DNA of 16,157 nt, from assembly GCA_964473335.1 (NCBI GenBank), contig CAYYOO010000032.1, positions 1-16,157 of the forward strand. The letters run 5' to 3'. Source of the DNA: CAYZTD01 sp964473335. GTDB taxonomy: Archaea > Thermoplasmatota > E2 > DHVEG-1. The translations under genes were made by a program, and so were the position numbers. Positions 1 to 6,257 of this stretch are shown in pieces (within the stretch, counting starts at the first letter, position 1; the number at the start of each line of letters is the position of its first letter). Under the pieces are notes generated by a model, which made no database searches, had not been told where the DNA came from, and was given only the letters and a program-made list of their open reading frames with translations.

Positions 1-29
1 CAATTCATCCACCTAATGAATTGAGGTGG
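1..29. other. Interlocked inverted repeats (possible H-type pseudoknot) across the abiEii stop codon
   Basis: Two perfect inverted repeats interleave. CAATTCAT (1-8) is complementary to ATGAATTG (16-23), and CCACCT (9-14) is complementary to AGGTGG (24-29), with one unpaired base at 15. The order A-B-A'-B' is that of an H-type pseudoknot, or of two mutually exclusive hairpins. On the minus strand it covers the last codons and the TAG stop (15-13) of the AbiEii gene. The 8 bp and 6 bp pairings are seen directly. Any RNA function is inference, and the window edge hides what lies further downstream of the gene. Confidence 0.4.
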
Positions 30-846
30 TCTTCTTGCTAAAAGGTGATAAAAAAATTTGATCTATTTTTTCTTTTAAATCAGCTATAAATATTTTCCAA
101 TTCGGTCGAAGATTCTTTGGAATAAAATGATTCGTTGAATTTCCTATATATTTTGAATTTGATTCCATGTCACTAATTTTTTTTTCAAGTTTTTTAAAAA
201 AATCTATTTGATTAAGATCAATATGGTAATGATTGAATAGGCTTGTAAGTGAATTGTAGATTTCTTTTTTTCTAAATTCTAAATCAAGTCCATAGTAAAG
301 ATCATAGATGTCTTTTCCTTCAGTTCGCCTGTATAATGCTATTAGTTTTTGTGATAGAAGTTCCTCAAAACTATATACATTAAAATTTGTTGCGTCAGTA
401 GGTAGATATTGCGACTGTAAAAGTATTTTTTGATATTTGCCAATTTTCTCTTTTTTACTTAAGTAAAATTTCACTTGAACTCTATCTTTTTCCTCAATTT
501 GATTTGTATATATACAGTCAAAACGTATTGTTCTATGTAGGATTCTTGGTTTATCAATTTTAAAGTCAACTATTTTTTTCATATTTTTTTTGATATTTTT
601 TATTTTTTCATTTAGAGATATTTTTTTTATATAATCTAGATCGATATCCTCTGAGAATCTTCCCTTTTTTTCTTGATATAAATATCCTCTATTAAGAGCA
701 GTACCGCCTTTTAAAACAATATTTTTATCAGGAAAAATTTCGTTTAATTGTTTTAAAAGATTTGACAATCTTTGTTCCTTGGAAAGATATTTTATTCCTA
801 GACCTGTTTTTACTGCTTGGAGTTTTAACATATCTATATCTATCAT
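13..846 (-). CDS. abiEii: AbiEii/AbiGii-family nucleotidyltransferase toxin
   Basis: 277 residues, the usual length for this DNA polymerase beta-like nucleotidyltransferase family, the toxin half of type IV AbiE toxin-antitoxin and phage-exclusion systems. The signature parts are present: the GG-T/S motif at G47-G48-T49, followed by S65-E66-D67-I68-D69-L70-D71 with the metal-binding aspartates D67 and D69, then the distal motif with K167, R173-R174 and K178-D179-x2-D182. The ATG at 844-846 is preceded by a GAGGG Shine-Dalgarno lying in the 3' end of the upstream antitoxin gene. Only three bases separate its ATG from that gene's TAA stop, so the two are surely one operon. The stop is TAG, the only TAG stop among the genes ending in this window. 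Family assignment is firm; actual toxicity or phage defence is inferred. Confidence 0.93.
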   Translation of the reverse strand: MIDIDMLKLQAVKTGLGIKYLSKEQRLSNLLKQLNEIFPDKNIVLKGGTALNRGYLYQEKKGRFSEDIDLDYIKKISLNEKIKNIKKNMKKIVDFKIDKPRILHRTIRFDCIYTNQIEEKDRVQVKFYLSKKEKIGKYQKILLQSQYLPTDATNFNVYSFEELLSQKLIALYRRTEGKDIYDLYYGLDLEFRKKEIYNSLTSLFNHYHIDLNQIDFFKKLEKKISDMESNSKYIGNSTNHFIPKNLRPNWKIFIADLKEKIDQIFLSPFSKKTTSIH

Positions 847-849
847 TTT

Positions 850-1638
850 TTAACCCTCTGAAAAAAGTTCTTTTTTTCCAATATTATCAATTAGCTTCCA
901 TTGTTTTATGTAATTGCCTTTTGATTCTTTTGAAGGAAGGAGTTTTGTTTTGTTACCTATATGTGTTCTAAATTTATTTAAAAGGTATTTGGGTGGGTTT
1001 ATTATCTTGTTTTCTATGAGTAGTTCTATTATATAACCTGTTCTTTGAAATAATGAATCTGATGCATATTTTTCGAAATAATAAAGAAATTTTTGCCATT
1101 CTATTTGTGGTTTGTTTGTAAATGCGTTTATGATTTTTTTGTAACCACCAGCATATTGTGGTTTGTAAAAACAATCAAAGAATGTTTTTTCAATTGTTGA
1201 GGTGTAAACATCTTTGTAAAATGTTGATCCTGTTGCTTTTTTCTTCATTGATACTGTTTTAAATAGGTAGTTTCCAATTTCGGTTTCTTGTGATTTATTA
1301 GGTGTTACTATAAAGATTGTAAAGGGTTCGTAGCTAATTAAATCATATAATCTTAATGCAGATGAAAAACCAAGATATCCTTTATTTATGTATGGAGCTA
1401 TTTTAAATGGGTTTGTAATTGTTGGTTTTTTTGATGGTTTTTCATTTACGATATATGATCCTTTTTTTATCTTGTAAAGATATCCCTTTGAAATTAAGTT
1501 GTGACATATTTTGTTTATTTTTTGTTGTGAATATTTTGGAAATATTTCTTTTATAAATGAATTGTCTATAACTTTAGTTTTTTTTATTTCTTGGATAAGG
1601 ATTTGTTCTTCCTTAGATAAGTAGTTTTTTTTATCCAT
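850..1638 (-). CDS. abiEi: AbiEi-type antitoxin / winged-helix transcriptional regulator
   Basis: 262 residues. The first ~70 residues look like a winged helix-turn-helix (KINKICHNLISKGYLYKIKKG, a helix then wing). The rest matches the AbiEi C-terminal antitoxin domain, with the typical GYLGFSSALRLYDLI segment followed by a strand-rich TIFIVTP stretch and the STIEKTFFDCFYKPQYAGG region. AbiEi proteins neutralise the AbiEii toxin without stable binding (type IV) and repress their own promoter through inverted repeats. It is the first gene of a two-gene operon with the toxin three bases downstream. The start is the ATG at 1636-1638, which abuts an 8-bp inverted repeat and lies about 28 nt from a TATA-like box, implying a nearly leaderless mRNA and autorepression. 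Family call from sequence; regulation inferred. Confidence 0.9.
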   Translation of the reverse strand: MDKKNYLSKEEQILIQEIKKTKVIDNSFIKEIFPKYSQQKINKICHNLISKGYLYKIKKGSYIVNEKPSKKPTITNPFKIAPYINKGYLGFSSALRLYDLISYEPFTIFIVTPNKSQETEIGNYLFKTVSMKKKATGSTFYKDVYTSTIEKTFFDCFYKPQYAGGYKKIINAFTNKPQIEWQKFLYYFEKYASDSLFQRTGYIIELLIENKIINPPKYLLNKFRTHIGNKTKLLPSKESKGNYIKQWKLIDNIGKKELFSEG

Positions 1639-1678
1639 ATAATTCCTTATATGGGAATTATCTATATAAAAATTTCCA
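1639..1678 (-). promoter_or_regulatory. abiE promoter with AbiEi-type inverted-repeat operator
   Basis: On the minus strand a GGAAA BRE-like element (1677-1673) is followed by a TTTATATA box (1670-1663), about 28 nt before the abiEi ATG, so the start site should fall at or near the ATG. Between box and ATG lies a perfect inverted repeat: ATAATTCC at 1639-1646 and GGAATTAT at 1654-1661, with a 7-nt spacer. A repressor bound there would block transcription initiation. AbiEi self-regulation through inverted repeats is known for bacterial AbiE; its use at this archaeal site is inferred. Confidence 0.6.
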
Positions 1679-1814
1679 AAAATTATTATTTATTAATTCA
1701 GGATGTATAATATTATTACTCCTCTTATTAGTCTAACGCTATCAAGGATTGTTATAGTTTTTAATTCTTTAAAACCAATAGTCTGTAAACAAAAAGTGTG
1801 ATATTAAAGTAATG

Positions 1815-1821
1815 AAAAAAA
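1815..1821 (-). terminator. T-tract terminator after the pilin pair
   Basis: A run of seven T on the minus strand lies 16 nt beyond the stop of the second pilin gene. Archaeal transcription commonly ends at such T-tracts without a hairpin. No stem is visible here. The rest of the 1639-1837 gap holds only the abiE promoter and unremarkable AT-rich sequence. Confidence 0.4.
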
Positions 1822-1837
1822 GAAATCAATTTATAAA

Positions 1838-2203
1838 TTAAAAGTCCCAAGTACCAATAAGAGTATTATTGTTAAATATCACATTAACAGTACCTTCACA
1901 GCTTGTTATTTTTTGCCCAACCTTGATATAAGTTTTTCCAGCAGGAGGTTCTCCACCATCTATTTTAAGATCATTCCAACTAAGATTAGTAGTAAGCTTA
2001 GTAACAGTTAAAGTTCTCGCATTTTTATCTGGTAGAAACGAAATCTCAAATGTTTCTTCATCCTTTGTATCAGTCATATTACTAAGATAAAAAATTACGA
2101 AGGATGATACTGACACTACAACAGCAACCATCAATATAACATTAATTACAGTAGAAACTGCTTTATTGAATCTTTTGGTATTGTCTGTTGAACAATTAGG
2201 CAT
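1838..2203 (-). CDS. Archaeal type IV pilin (second, divergent copy)
   Basis: 121 residues with a class III (type IV prepilin) signal: a short basic leader ending KRFNKA, predicted cleavage after A15, then VSTVINVILMVAVVV and a continuous hydrophobic helix, as in archaeal pilin N-terminal domain (PF07790, formerly DUF1628) proteins. The C-terminal part is a small beta-rich domain ending in GTWDF. It is a clear paralogue of the adjacent 115-residue pilin: both share SWNxL, GGxPPxG, GQKIT and the C-terminal GxWDF. It differs by an Asn where the usual helix has Gly. No Shine-Dalgarno is visible upstream of the ATG, and a run of eight T separates it from the upstream pilin, so it may be expressed at a lower level as a minor subunit. 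Role inferred. Confidence 0.85.
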   Translation of the reverse strand: MPNCSTDNTKRFNKAVSTVINVILMVAVVVSVSSFVIFYLSNMTDTKDEETFEISFLPDKNARTLTVTKLTTNLSWNDLKIDGGEPPAGKTYIKVGQKITSCEGTVNVIFNNNTLIGTWDF

Positions 2204-2209
2204 AAAATT

Positions 2210-2217
2210 AAAAAAAA
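2210..2217 (-). terminator. T8 tract between the two pilin genes
   Basis: In the 40-nt gap between the pilins the minus strand carries eight consecutive T just before the downstream pilin ATG. It could cause partial termination and so lower expression of the second pilin, or it may simply be an AT-rich leader. Seen directly; function inferred. Confidence 0.25.
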
Positions 2218-2243
2218 GAGATAAAATTTTTATGTTTATTTTA

Positions 2244-2591
2244 TTAGAAATCCCAACTGCCTAATAGAGTTGAGTTATCATAAGTTACTGTTACCGTTCC
2301 AGAACAACCCGTGATTTTTTGACCAGGTTCTACATAACCTGAAGGTGGACTACCACCACTAACTTGAAGAGTATTCCAAGATACATTTTCACTCTTAGAA
2401 ATTACTTGCAGATAATTTGAACCTTTTTGAAAAGTTATATCCGGAGCTTTATCCGCGCCAGTACCAAGCATTCCACTAACATACACGTACACTGTAGCAG
2501 CTATTGCAACTGTAATTGCAACCATTAAAATAACACCAATAACAGCTGAAACTGCCTCACCATCTTCTTTAAATTTTCTATTTGCTTTCAT
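2244..2591 (-). CDS. Archaeal type IV pilin (likely major subunit)
   Basis: 115 residues. The leader MKANRKFKEDGEA is followed by the highly typical VSAVIGVILMVAITVAIAA helix (PF07790-type archaeal pilin), with predicted prepilin-peptidase cleavage after A13. The mature subunit would be about 102 residues: an N-terminal helix to about residue 41, then a small beta-rich head with SWNTL, GGSPPSG, GQKIT and a terminal GSWDF. A single cysteine occurs in the head (in ITGCSG), conserved in the paralogue. The gene is first in its transcript, with a strong GGAG-type ribosome site and a short hairpin in its leader, both suggesting high expression and hence the main filament protein. It is divergent from the ATPase/platform operon that presumably assembles it. 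Confidence 0.9.
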   Translation of the reverse strand: MKANRKFKEDGEAVSAVIGVILMVAITVAIAATVYVYVSGMLGTGADKAPDITFQKGSNYLQVISKSENVSWNTLQVSGGSPPSGYVEPGQKITGCSGTVTVTYDNSTLLGSWDF

Positions 2592-2606
2592 ATTCCCATT
2601 CTCTCC

Positions 2607-2624
2607 TAGCTTAATTCTAAGCTA
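2607..2624 (-). promoter_or_regulatory. Stem-loop in the pilin mRNA leader
   Basis: TAGCTTA (2607-2613) and TAAGCTA (2618-2624) form a perfect 7-bp stem with a 4-nt loop, 16 nt upstream of the pilin ATG. The GGAG ribosome site sits between stem and start. With the predicted start near 2625, the hairpin would be at the very 5' end of the mRNA, where hairpins can stabilise transcripts. Stem seen; role inferred. Confidence 0.45.
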
Positions 2625-2647
2625 TTTTGATAGTAGATGTATTAAAA

Positions 2648-2704
2648 GGTATAAAAACTTTTTGAATTTTAGCCTCCCAGACTATAAATTCAATATTTTA
2701 TACC
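2648..2704. promoter_or_regulatory. Mirror-image divergent promoter elements between the pilins and the pilus operon
   Basis: TTTTATACC occurs on the minus strand (2656-2648) and again on the plus strand (2696-2704). Each copy is preceded in its own direction by AAATTCAA (minus strand at 2669-2662, plus strand at 2686-2693), with spacers of 5 and 2 nt. The left copy is well placed as the TATA box of the pilin transcript, with the start expected near 2625. The right copy would start rightward transcription near 2725, leaving a leader of about 280 nt before the operon at 3009. The whole could also be one palindromic regulator site. Confidence 0.45.
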
Positions 2705-3008
2705 CATCTACCATGTTAAGCTCTAACATTCTTTATATTTAAAACCTTTTCGTAAAAATGAACAATATAACACAATCCTTTTTTGTCAAACTAACATGAG
2801 AAAAAACATAAATTTAAAAACAGAATCAAAAAGAGTATAACCCAAAAACTGCTGTCTTAATTATAACAAAACAAAGAAAATGAATTAAATGAATTAATAG
2901 AAACTTTTATTAAATTAATACTTGCTTACATATTTGGAATAATTGGATTGGGATGCCTAAAAAGTAAATTGTTAAAGCATCTACTAAATCTAAGGGAGAT
3001 TAGGTAGA
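2705..3008 (+). other. Long AT-rich leader/intergenic stretch upstream of the pilus operon
   Basis: No credible gene or RNA was found in these 304 bases. There is a tandem copy of the 9-mer AATGAATTA (2879-2896) and several TATA-like stretches, the best for a rightward start being around 2905-2918. The last bases hold GGGAG (2994-2998) and TAGGTAGA directly before the ATG at 3009. Promoter assignment here is uncertain. Confidence 0.3.
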
Positions 3009-4265
3009 ATGCCAAAAATAAAAAAAAGGGATGTAATTTTCTATTTAGCATTAGAAGGAAGCATATTTGAAAAAATAAAAAAAGTAAAGTTCACAACAAC
3101 ACCTGAACAAAAAAAAGAAAAAACCAAAGTTGAAACAGAGAAACCTAGATTTGTATTACTCGATGAAAACATTTCTAAAAAAATTGATAACGCAATAAAA
3201 AAACAAAACAATAATCAAAAAAATAGTTTTTTTGAGCCATCCATAGAACAAAGAAAACCATGTAAGAAAAAGCCAATAATACCAGAATTCAAAACAGATA
3301 CAGAAAAAAACAAAGTACATTTTGACAAAGAATTATTTGAAGTGAAAATTCCAATAAATAATAATTTTGTAGATCAAGATATCTTAAACCAAAACCCTGC
3401 AAACTTTTTCTTTCATAAAAAAGATGATAAAGAAAAACTATCAGATAAAATACCTAGAATAAAAGTCACTAAAAACAAAAATAAAAAAACTAAAACCAAA
3501 GCAAAGACCAAGAAAAAAAACGGTGTTAAAAAAGCTAAAAATGAACTTGAAAAAGCTAAAGAAGAAATCGAACGTAAGAGAAAAGAAATCGAAGAAATAG
3601 AGAGAAAAACTAAAGAAAAAGAACTAGAAATAAAGAAAAAAGAAATTGAAAAGAAAAAAAAGATGAAACAATTAGAAAAGGAAAAGAAGAAAAGAGAAAA
3701 ACTAAAAGCTAAAAAGGAAAAAGAACTAGCAAAAAAAAGAAAAAGAGAAAAAAAACTAGAAGAAAAAAGAAAGATACAACTAGCTAAGGAAAAAGAGAAG
3801 AAAAGAAAGGAATTAGAAAAAGAAAGAAAACTTCAAGAAAAAAAGGAAAAAGAGTTAGAACTGAAAAAACAAAAAGAAAGAGAATTAAAAGCTAAAAAGA
3901 AAAAAGAACTAGAGCTCAAAAAACAAGAAGAAAATAAAAAGAAAGAAACTGAAAAAGCAAAAAAACTAGAAAAAGAAAAAAAGAAAAAACAAGTTAAAAA
4001 AAGAAAGCCTAAGATAAAAAAACCAGAAAAGAAACTTTCCATTAATCTATTAAAACCAAAAAAAGAAGAAACAAAGCAAGAACTAGAAATAAAACCTGAA
4101 ATACCAGAAGAAAAAACCTTAGTAAACGATAAAGAACTATCCCAAGCTCTAGATATAATAGATGACCTTTTAGGCGATCTACCAGAAGAAAAAATAGATG
4201 AATTTGCAAAGTCAGATGATTTTGAACTTTATGAAAAAGTACTTAAAAAATACAGAAAAAAGTGA
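3009..4265 (+). CDS. Lys/Glu-rich coiled-coil protein of the pilus operon
   Basis: 418 residues, function unrecognised. The N-terminal ~170 residues are Lys-rich and largely disordered-looking, opening with a short hydrophobic patch (DVIFYLALEGSIFEKI). Residues ~172-335 are an almost uninterrupted K/E/R heptad-like segment that should form a long charged alpha-helix or coiled coil. The last ~45 residues (374-418) look folded, with the pattern LSQALDIIDDLLG, LPEEKIDEF, DDFELYEKVLKKY. No signal peptide or membrane helix is visible, so it should be cytoplasmic. It is the first gene of the operon, 6 nt upstream of the ATPase, which itself carries similar Lys/Glu stretches, so a scaffold or adaptor for the ATPase is a reasonable guess. 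The coding strand is nearly pure purine over the coiled coil. The reading frame is secure; function is inference. Confidence 0.85.
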   Translation: MPKIKKRDVIFYLALEGSIFEKIKKVKFTTTPEQKKEKTKVETEKPRFVLLDENISKKIDNAIKKQNNNQKNSFFEPSIEQRKPCKKKPIIPEFKTDTEKNKVHFDKELFEVKIPINNNFVDQDILNQNPANFFFHKKDDKEKLSDKIPRIKVTKNKNKKTKTKAKTKKKNGVKKAKNELEKAKEEIERKRKEIEEIERKTKEKELEIKKKEIEKKKKMKQLEKEKKKREKLKAKKEKELAKKRKREKKLEEKRKIQLAKEKEKKRKELEKERKLQEKKEKELELKKQKERELKAKKKKELELKKQEENKKKETEKAKKLEKEKKKKQVKKRKPKIKKPEKKLSINLLKPKKEETKQELEIKPEIPEEKTLVNDKELSQALDIIDDLLGDLPEEKIDEFAKSDDFELYEKVLKKYRKK

Positions 4266-4271
4266 AGTTTT

Positions 4272-6257
4272 ATGGGATTATTAGAAAAAGCTCAAGAACA
4301 AAAAAGCAAAAAAGATGACATTCAGATCGTTGAAGAAATACCTGAAGAAAAACCTACTAAAAAACAAAAGAGTTTACTTGAAAAAGCAAAAGAGACAAAA
4401 AATAAAAAAACTAAGAAAACAAAAACCATAAAAAAAGAAAAAAAGGAACCTGAAAAAACAAAGGATAAAAAAGAAGAAATAAAAAAACAAACTAAAAAAG
4501 AAACAGATAAAAACAAAAAAATAATCGAGGAAAGAACTGGTTTTGGGTATAAAGGACAAGGCATTCGTAGAATTATATATGATGAAGAAGAAAAAGAATA
4601 TTTCTATAAAGTTATTGAACCAGTACTTACTGATGACCAAAAGGAAATAAAAAACGAGTTAACCCATCTTTTCAAAATGCTAGCTGATGTCAATGTATCT
4701 GACATGGAAAATGAAGAAAAAGAAAAATTCTTAGAAGATACTCTAAATAACATTGTAAAAGACAACAATATTGACTTTCTAAATTTGGAAAAGAAAAAAG
4801 AAGAAGGAGAAGATGATGATAAAAAAAGTTTAATTTCATTTTTTTCAAAAAAAGACAAAAATAAAAACAAAGAAGAAACAACAAAAAAAGATAAAGAAAA
4901 ATCTAAGAAAGAAAAAACGAAAAAAGAAAAACCAAAAGAAGAAAAAAACAAAACAAAAAAACAAGAAAAAAAGATTTTTTCAAAAAAGTACAATAAATAT
5001 AAAGACCTAACTAAAGAAGAAATAGAAAAAAAAGAAGAAGAAATCAAGGATAAGATATTTTATCATCTATTCAAGGATTTTCTTGGATATGGTAAAATAG
5101 ACATCATAATGAAGGATGAAGGAATAGAAGATATAAGCTGTGATGGACACGAAGTACCTGTTTTTATTTACCATAAAAAATATGATGAAATATCATCCAA
5201 TGTCATATTTGATGATGAAGTACAATTAAATTCTTTTGTTGTTCGTCTCGCTCAAATCTGCGGTAAACAAATATCAGTTTTTTCACCAATAGTCGATGGT
5301 AAACTACCAGATGGCTCTAGACTTCAGACAACACTAGCCCGAACAGTTACCAAGGGTTCGACTTTTACAATCAGAAAGTTCAAAGAAAATCCTTTAACCC
5401 CTATTGATCTAATCAACTTTCAATCAATTTCACTTGAGATGGGTGCCTTTTTCTGGATGGCAATAGAAAATGGAGCATCTGTTTTATTCTGCGGTGGCAC
5501 TGCTAGTGGAAAAACAACTGCATTAAATGCTCTATCTTTGTTTATACCTGAAACTCATAAAATCGTAACAATTGAAGATACCCGAGAAGTAAACCTACCA
5601 CATCAAAACTGGATTGCAGGAACAACTAGGCAAGGTTTTAGTGCAGCAGATGAAAAAACAGGTAAAGATATTGATATGTTTGATCTGATCAGAGCAGCCT
5701 TAAGACAAAGACCAAAAGTGATAATGGTAGGAGAGGTAAGAGGAAAAGAAGCATACAGCCTATTTCAGGCGATGAGCACAGGACATACTGCCTACTCAAC
5801 AGTTCATGCTAGTGACATCCATACTTTGATCCAGCGTCTGGAAAACCCACCTATAGAACTACCTAGAGCCCTTTTAACATCTTTAGAGATAATAGTTTTC
5901 CAGAATGCAATAGACATCAAAGGTAAAACAGTTAGAAGAATGACCAGTATAACAGAGATTATAAAACTAGATTCAGATACAAACCAGCTTATTTTTATGG
6001 AGCCGTATAAATGGGTTTCAAAAACAGACGATAGATTTGAAAGCAGCGGTTCAAGTAAAGTACTTAATAATATCCGTCTGCAAAATGACTGGAGTGATAT
6101 AGAGCTTTGTGAAGAACTAGAAAAAAGAATGATGATTCTTAGATGGATGAAAGAAAAAGATATAAATGACTATAGAGAAGTAGGTAGAATTGTAAATCTA
6201 TACCATAAATATCCCGATGATCTTTTGAAGAAAGCTAAGGAGGAGTTAAACAGTTGA
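4272..6257 (+). CDS. Type IV pilus/secretion ATPase (GspE2/ArlI/TadA family)
   Basis: 661 residues, longer than usual for the family. The C-terminal ~400 residues are a complete VirB11/GspE-type hexameric ATPase that powers pilin assembly at the cytoplasmic face: DISCDG near the N-domain end, Walker A G408-G-T-A-S-G-K414-T415, Asp box I434-E-D-T-R-E-V440, Walker B with catalytic E488 in MVGEVRG, and His box G504-H-T-A-Y-S-T-V-H512. The TIRKF and DLIRAALRQRPK stretches are typical of archaeal members. The first ~90 residues are Lys/Glu-rich with two copies of an LLEKA[QK]E motif (residues 3-9, 35-41). A second Lys/Glu block (~174-240) interrupts the N-terminal domain before the HLFKDFLGYGKID segment. 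It lies 6 nt after the coiled-coil gene and overlaps the platform gene by 4 nt. No archaellum-specific genes accompany it, so a pilus rather than an archaellum is favoured. Confidence 0.93.
   Translation: MGLLEKAQEQKSKKDDIQIVEEIPEEKPTKKQKSLLEKAKETKNKKTKKTKTIKKEKKEPEKTKDKKEEIKKQTKKETDKNKKIIEERTGFGYKGQGIRRIIYDEEEKEYFYKVIEPVLTDDQKEIKNELTHLFKMLADVNVSDMENEEKEKFLEDTLNNIVKDNNIDFLNLEKKKEEGEDDDKKSLISFFSKKDKNKNKEETTKKDKEKSKKEKTKKEKPKEEKNKTKKQEKKIFSKKYNKYKDLTKEEIEKKEEEIKDKIFYHLFKDFLGYGKIDIIMKDEGIEDISCDGHEVPVFIYHKKYDEISSNVIFDDEVQLNSFVVRLAQICGKQISVFSPIVDGKLPDGSRLQTTLARTVTKGSTFTIRKFKENPLTPIDLINFQSISLEMGAFFWMAIENGASVLFCGGTASGKTTALNALSLFIPETHKIVTIEDTREVNLPHQNWIAGTTRQGFSAADEKTGKDIDMFDLIRAALRQRPKVIMVGEVRGKEAYSLFQAMSTGHTAYSTVHASDIHTLIQRLENPPIELPRALLTSLEIIVFQNAIDIKGKTVRRMTSITEIIKLDSDTNQLIFMEPYKWVSKTDDRFESSGSSKVLNNIRLQNDWSDIELCEELEKRMMILRWMKEKDINDYREVGRIVNLYHKYPDDLLKKAKEELNS

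Noticed and set aside
13..15. TAG of abiEii as a pyrrolysine or readthrough codon.
   Set aside because: The protein already has a normal family length at this stop, and nothing in the window indicates pyrrolysine use; the sequence beyond is outside the window.
762..971. Plus-strand open frame of 69 codons across the abiEi/abiEii junction.
   Set aside because: Antisense to two well-supported genes, with no family resemblance; the hydrophobic composition follows from the opposite strand.
2879..2896. Tandem AATGAATTA repeat.
   Set aside because: Only two 9-bp units in very AT-rich sequence; too short to call a functional repeat.
3833..5047. Several Phe/Ser-rich open frames on the minus strand (for example 3833-4042, 4322-4564, 4604-5047).
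   Set aside because: They are the reverse strand of Lys/Glu codons; composition is a direct shadow of the coiled-coil and ATPase genes, with no ribosome sites or recognisable domains.
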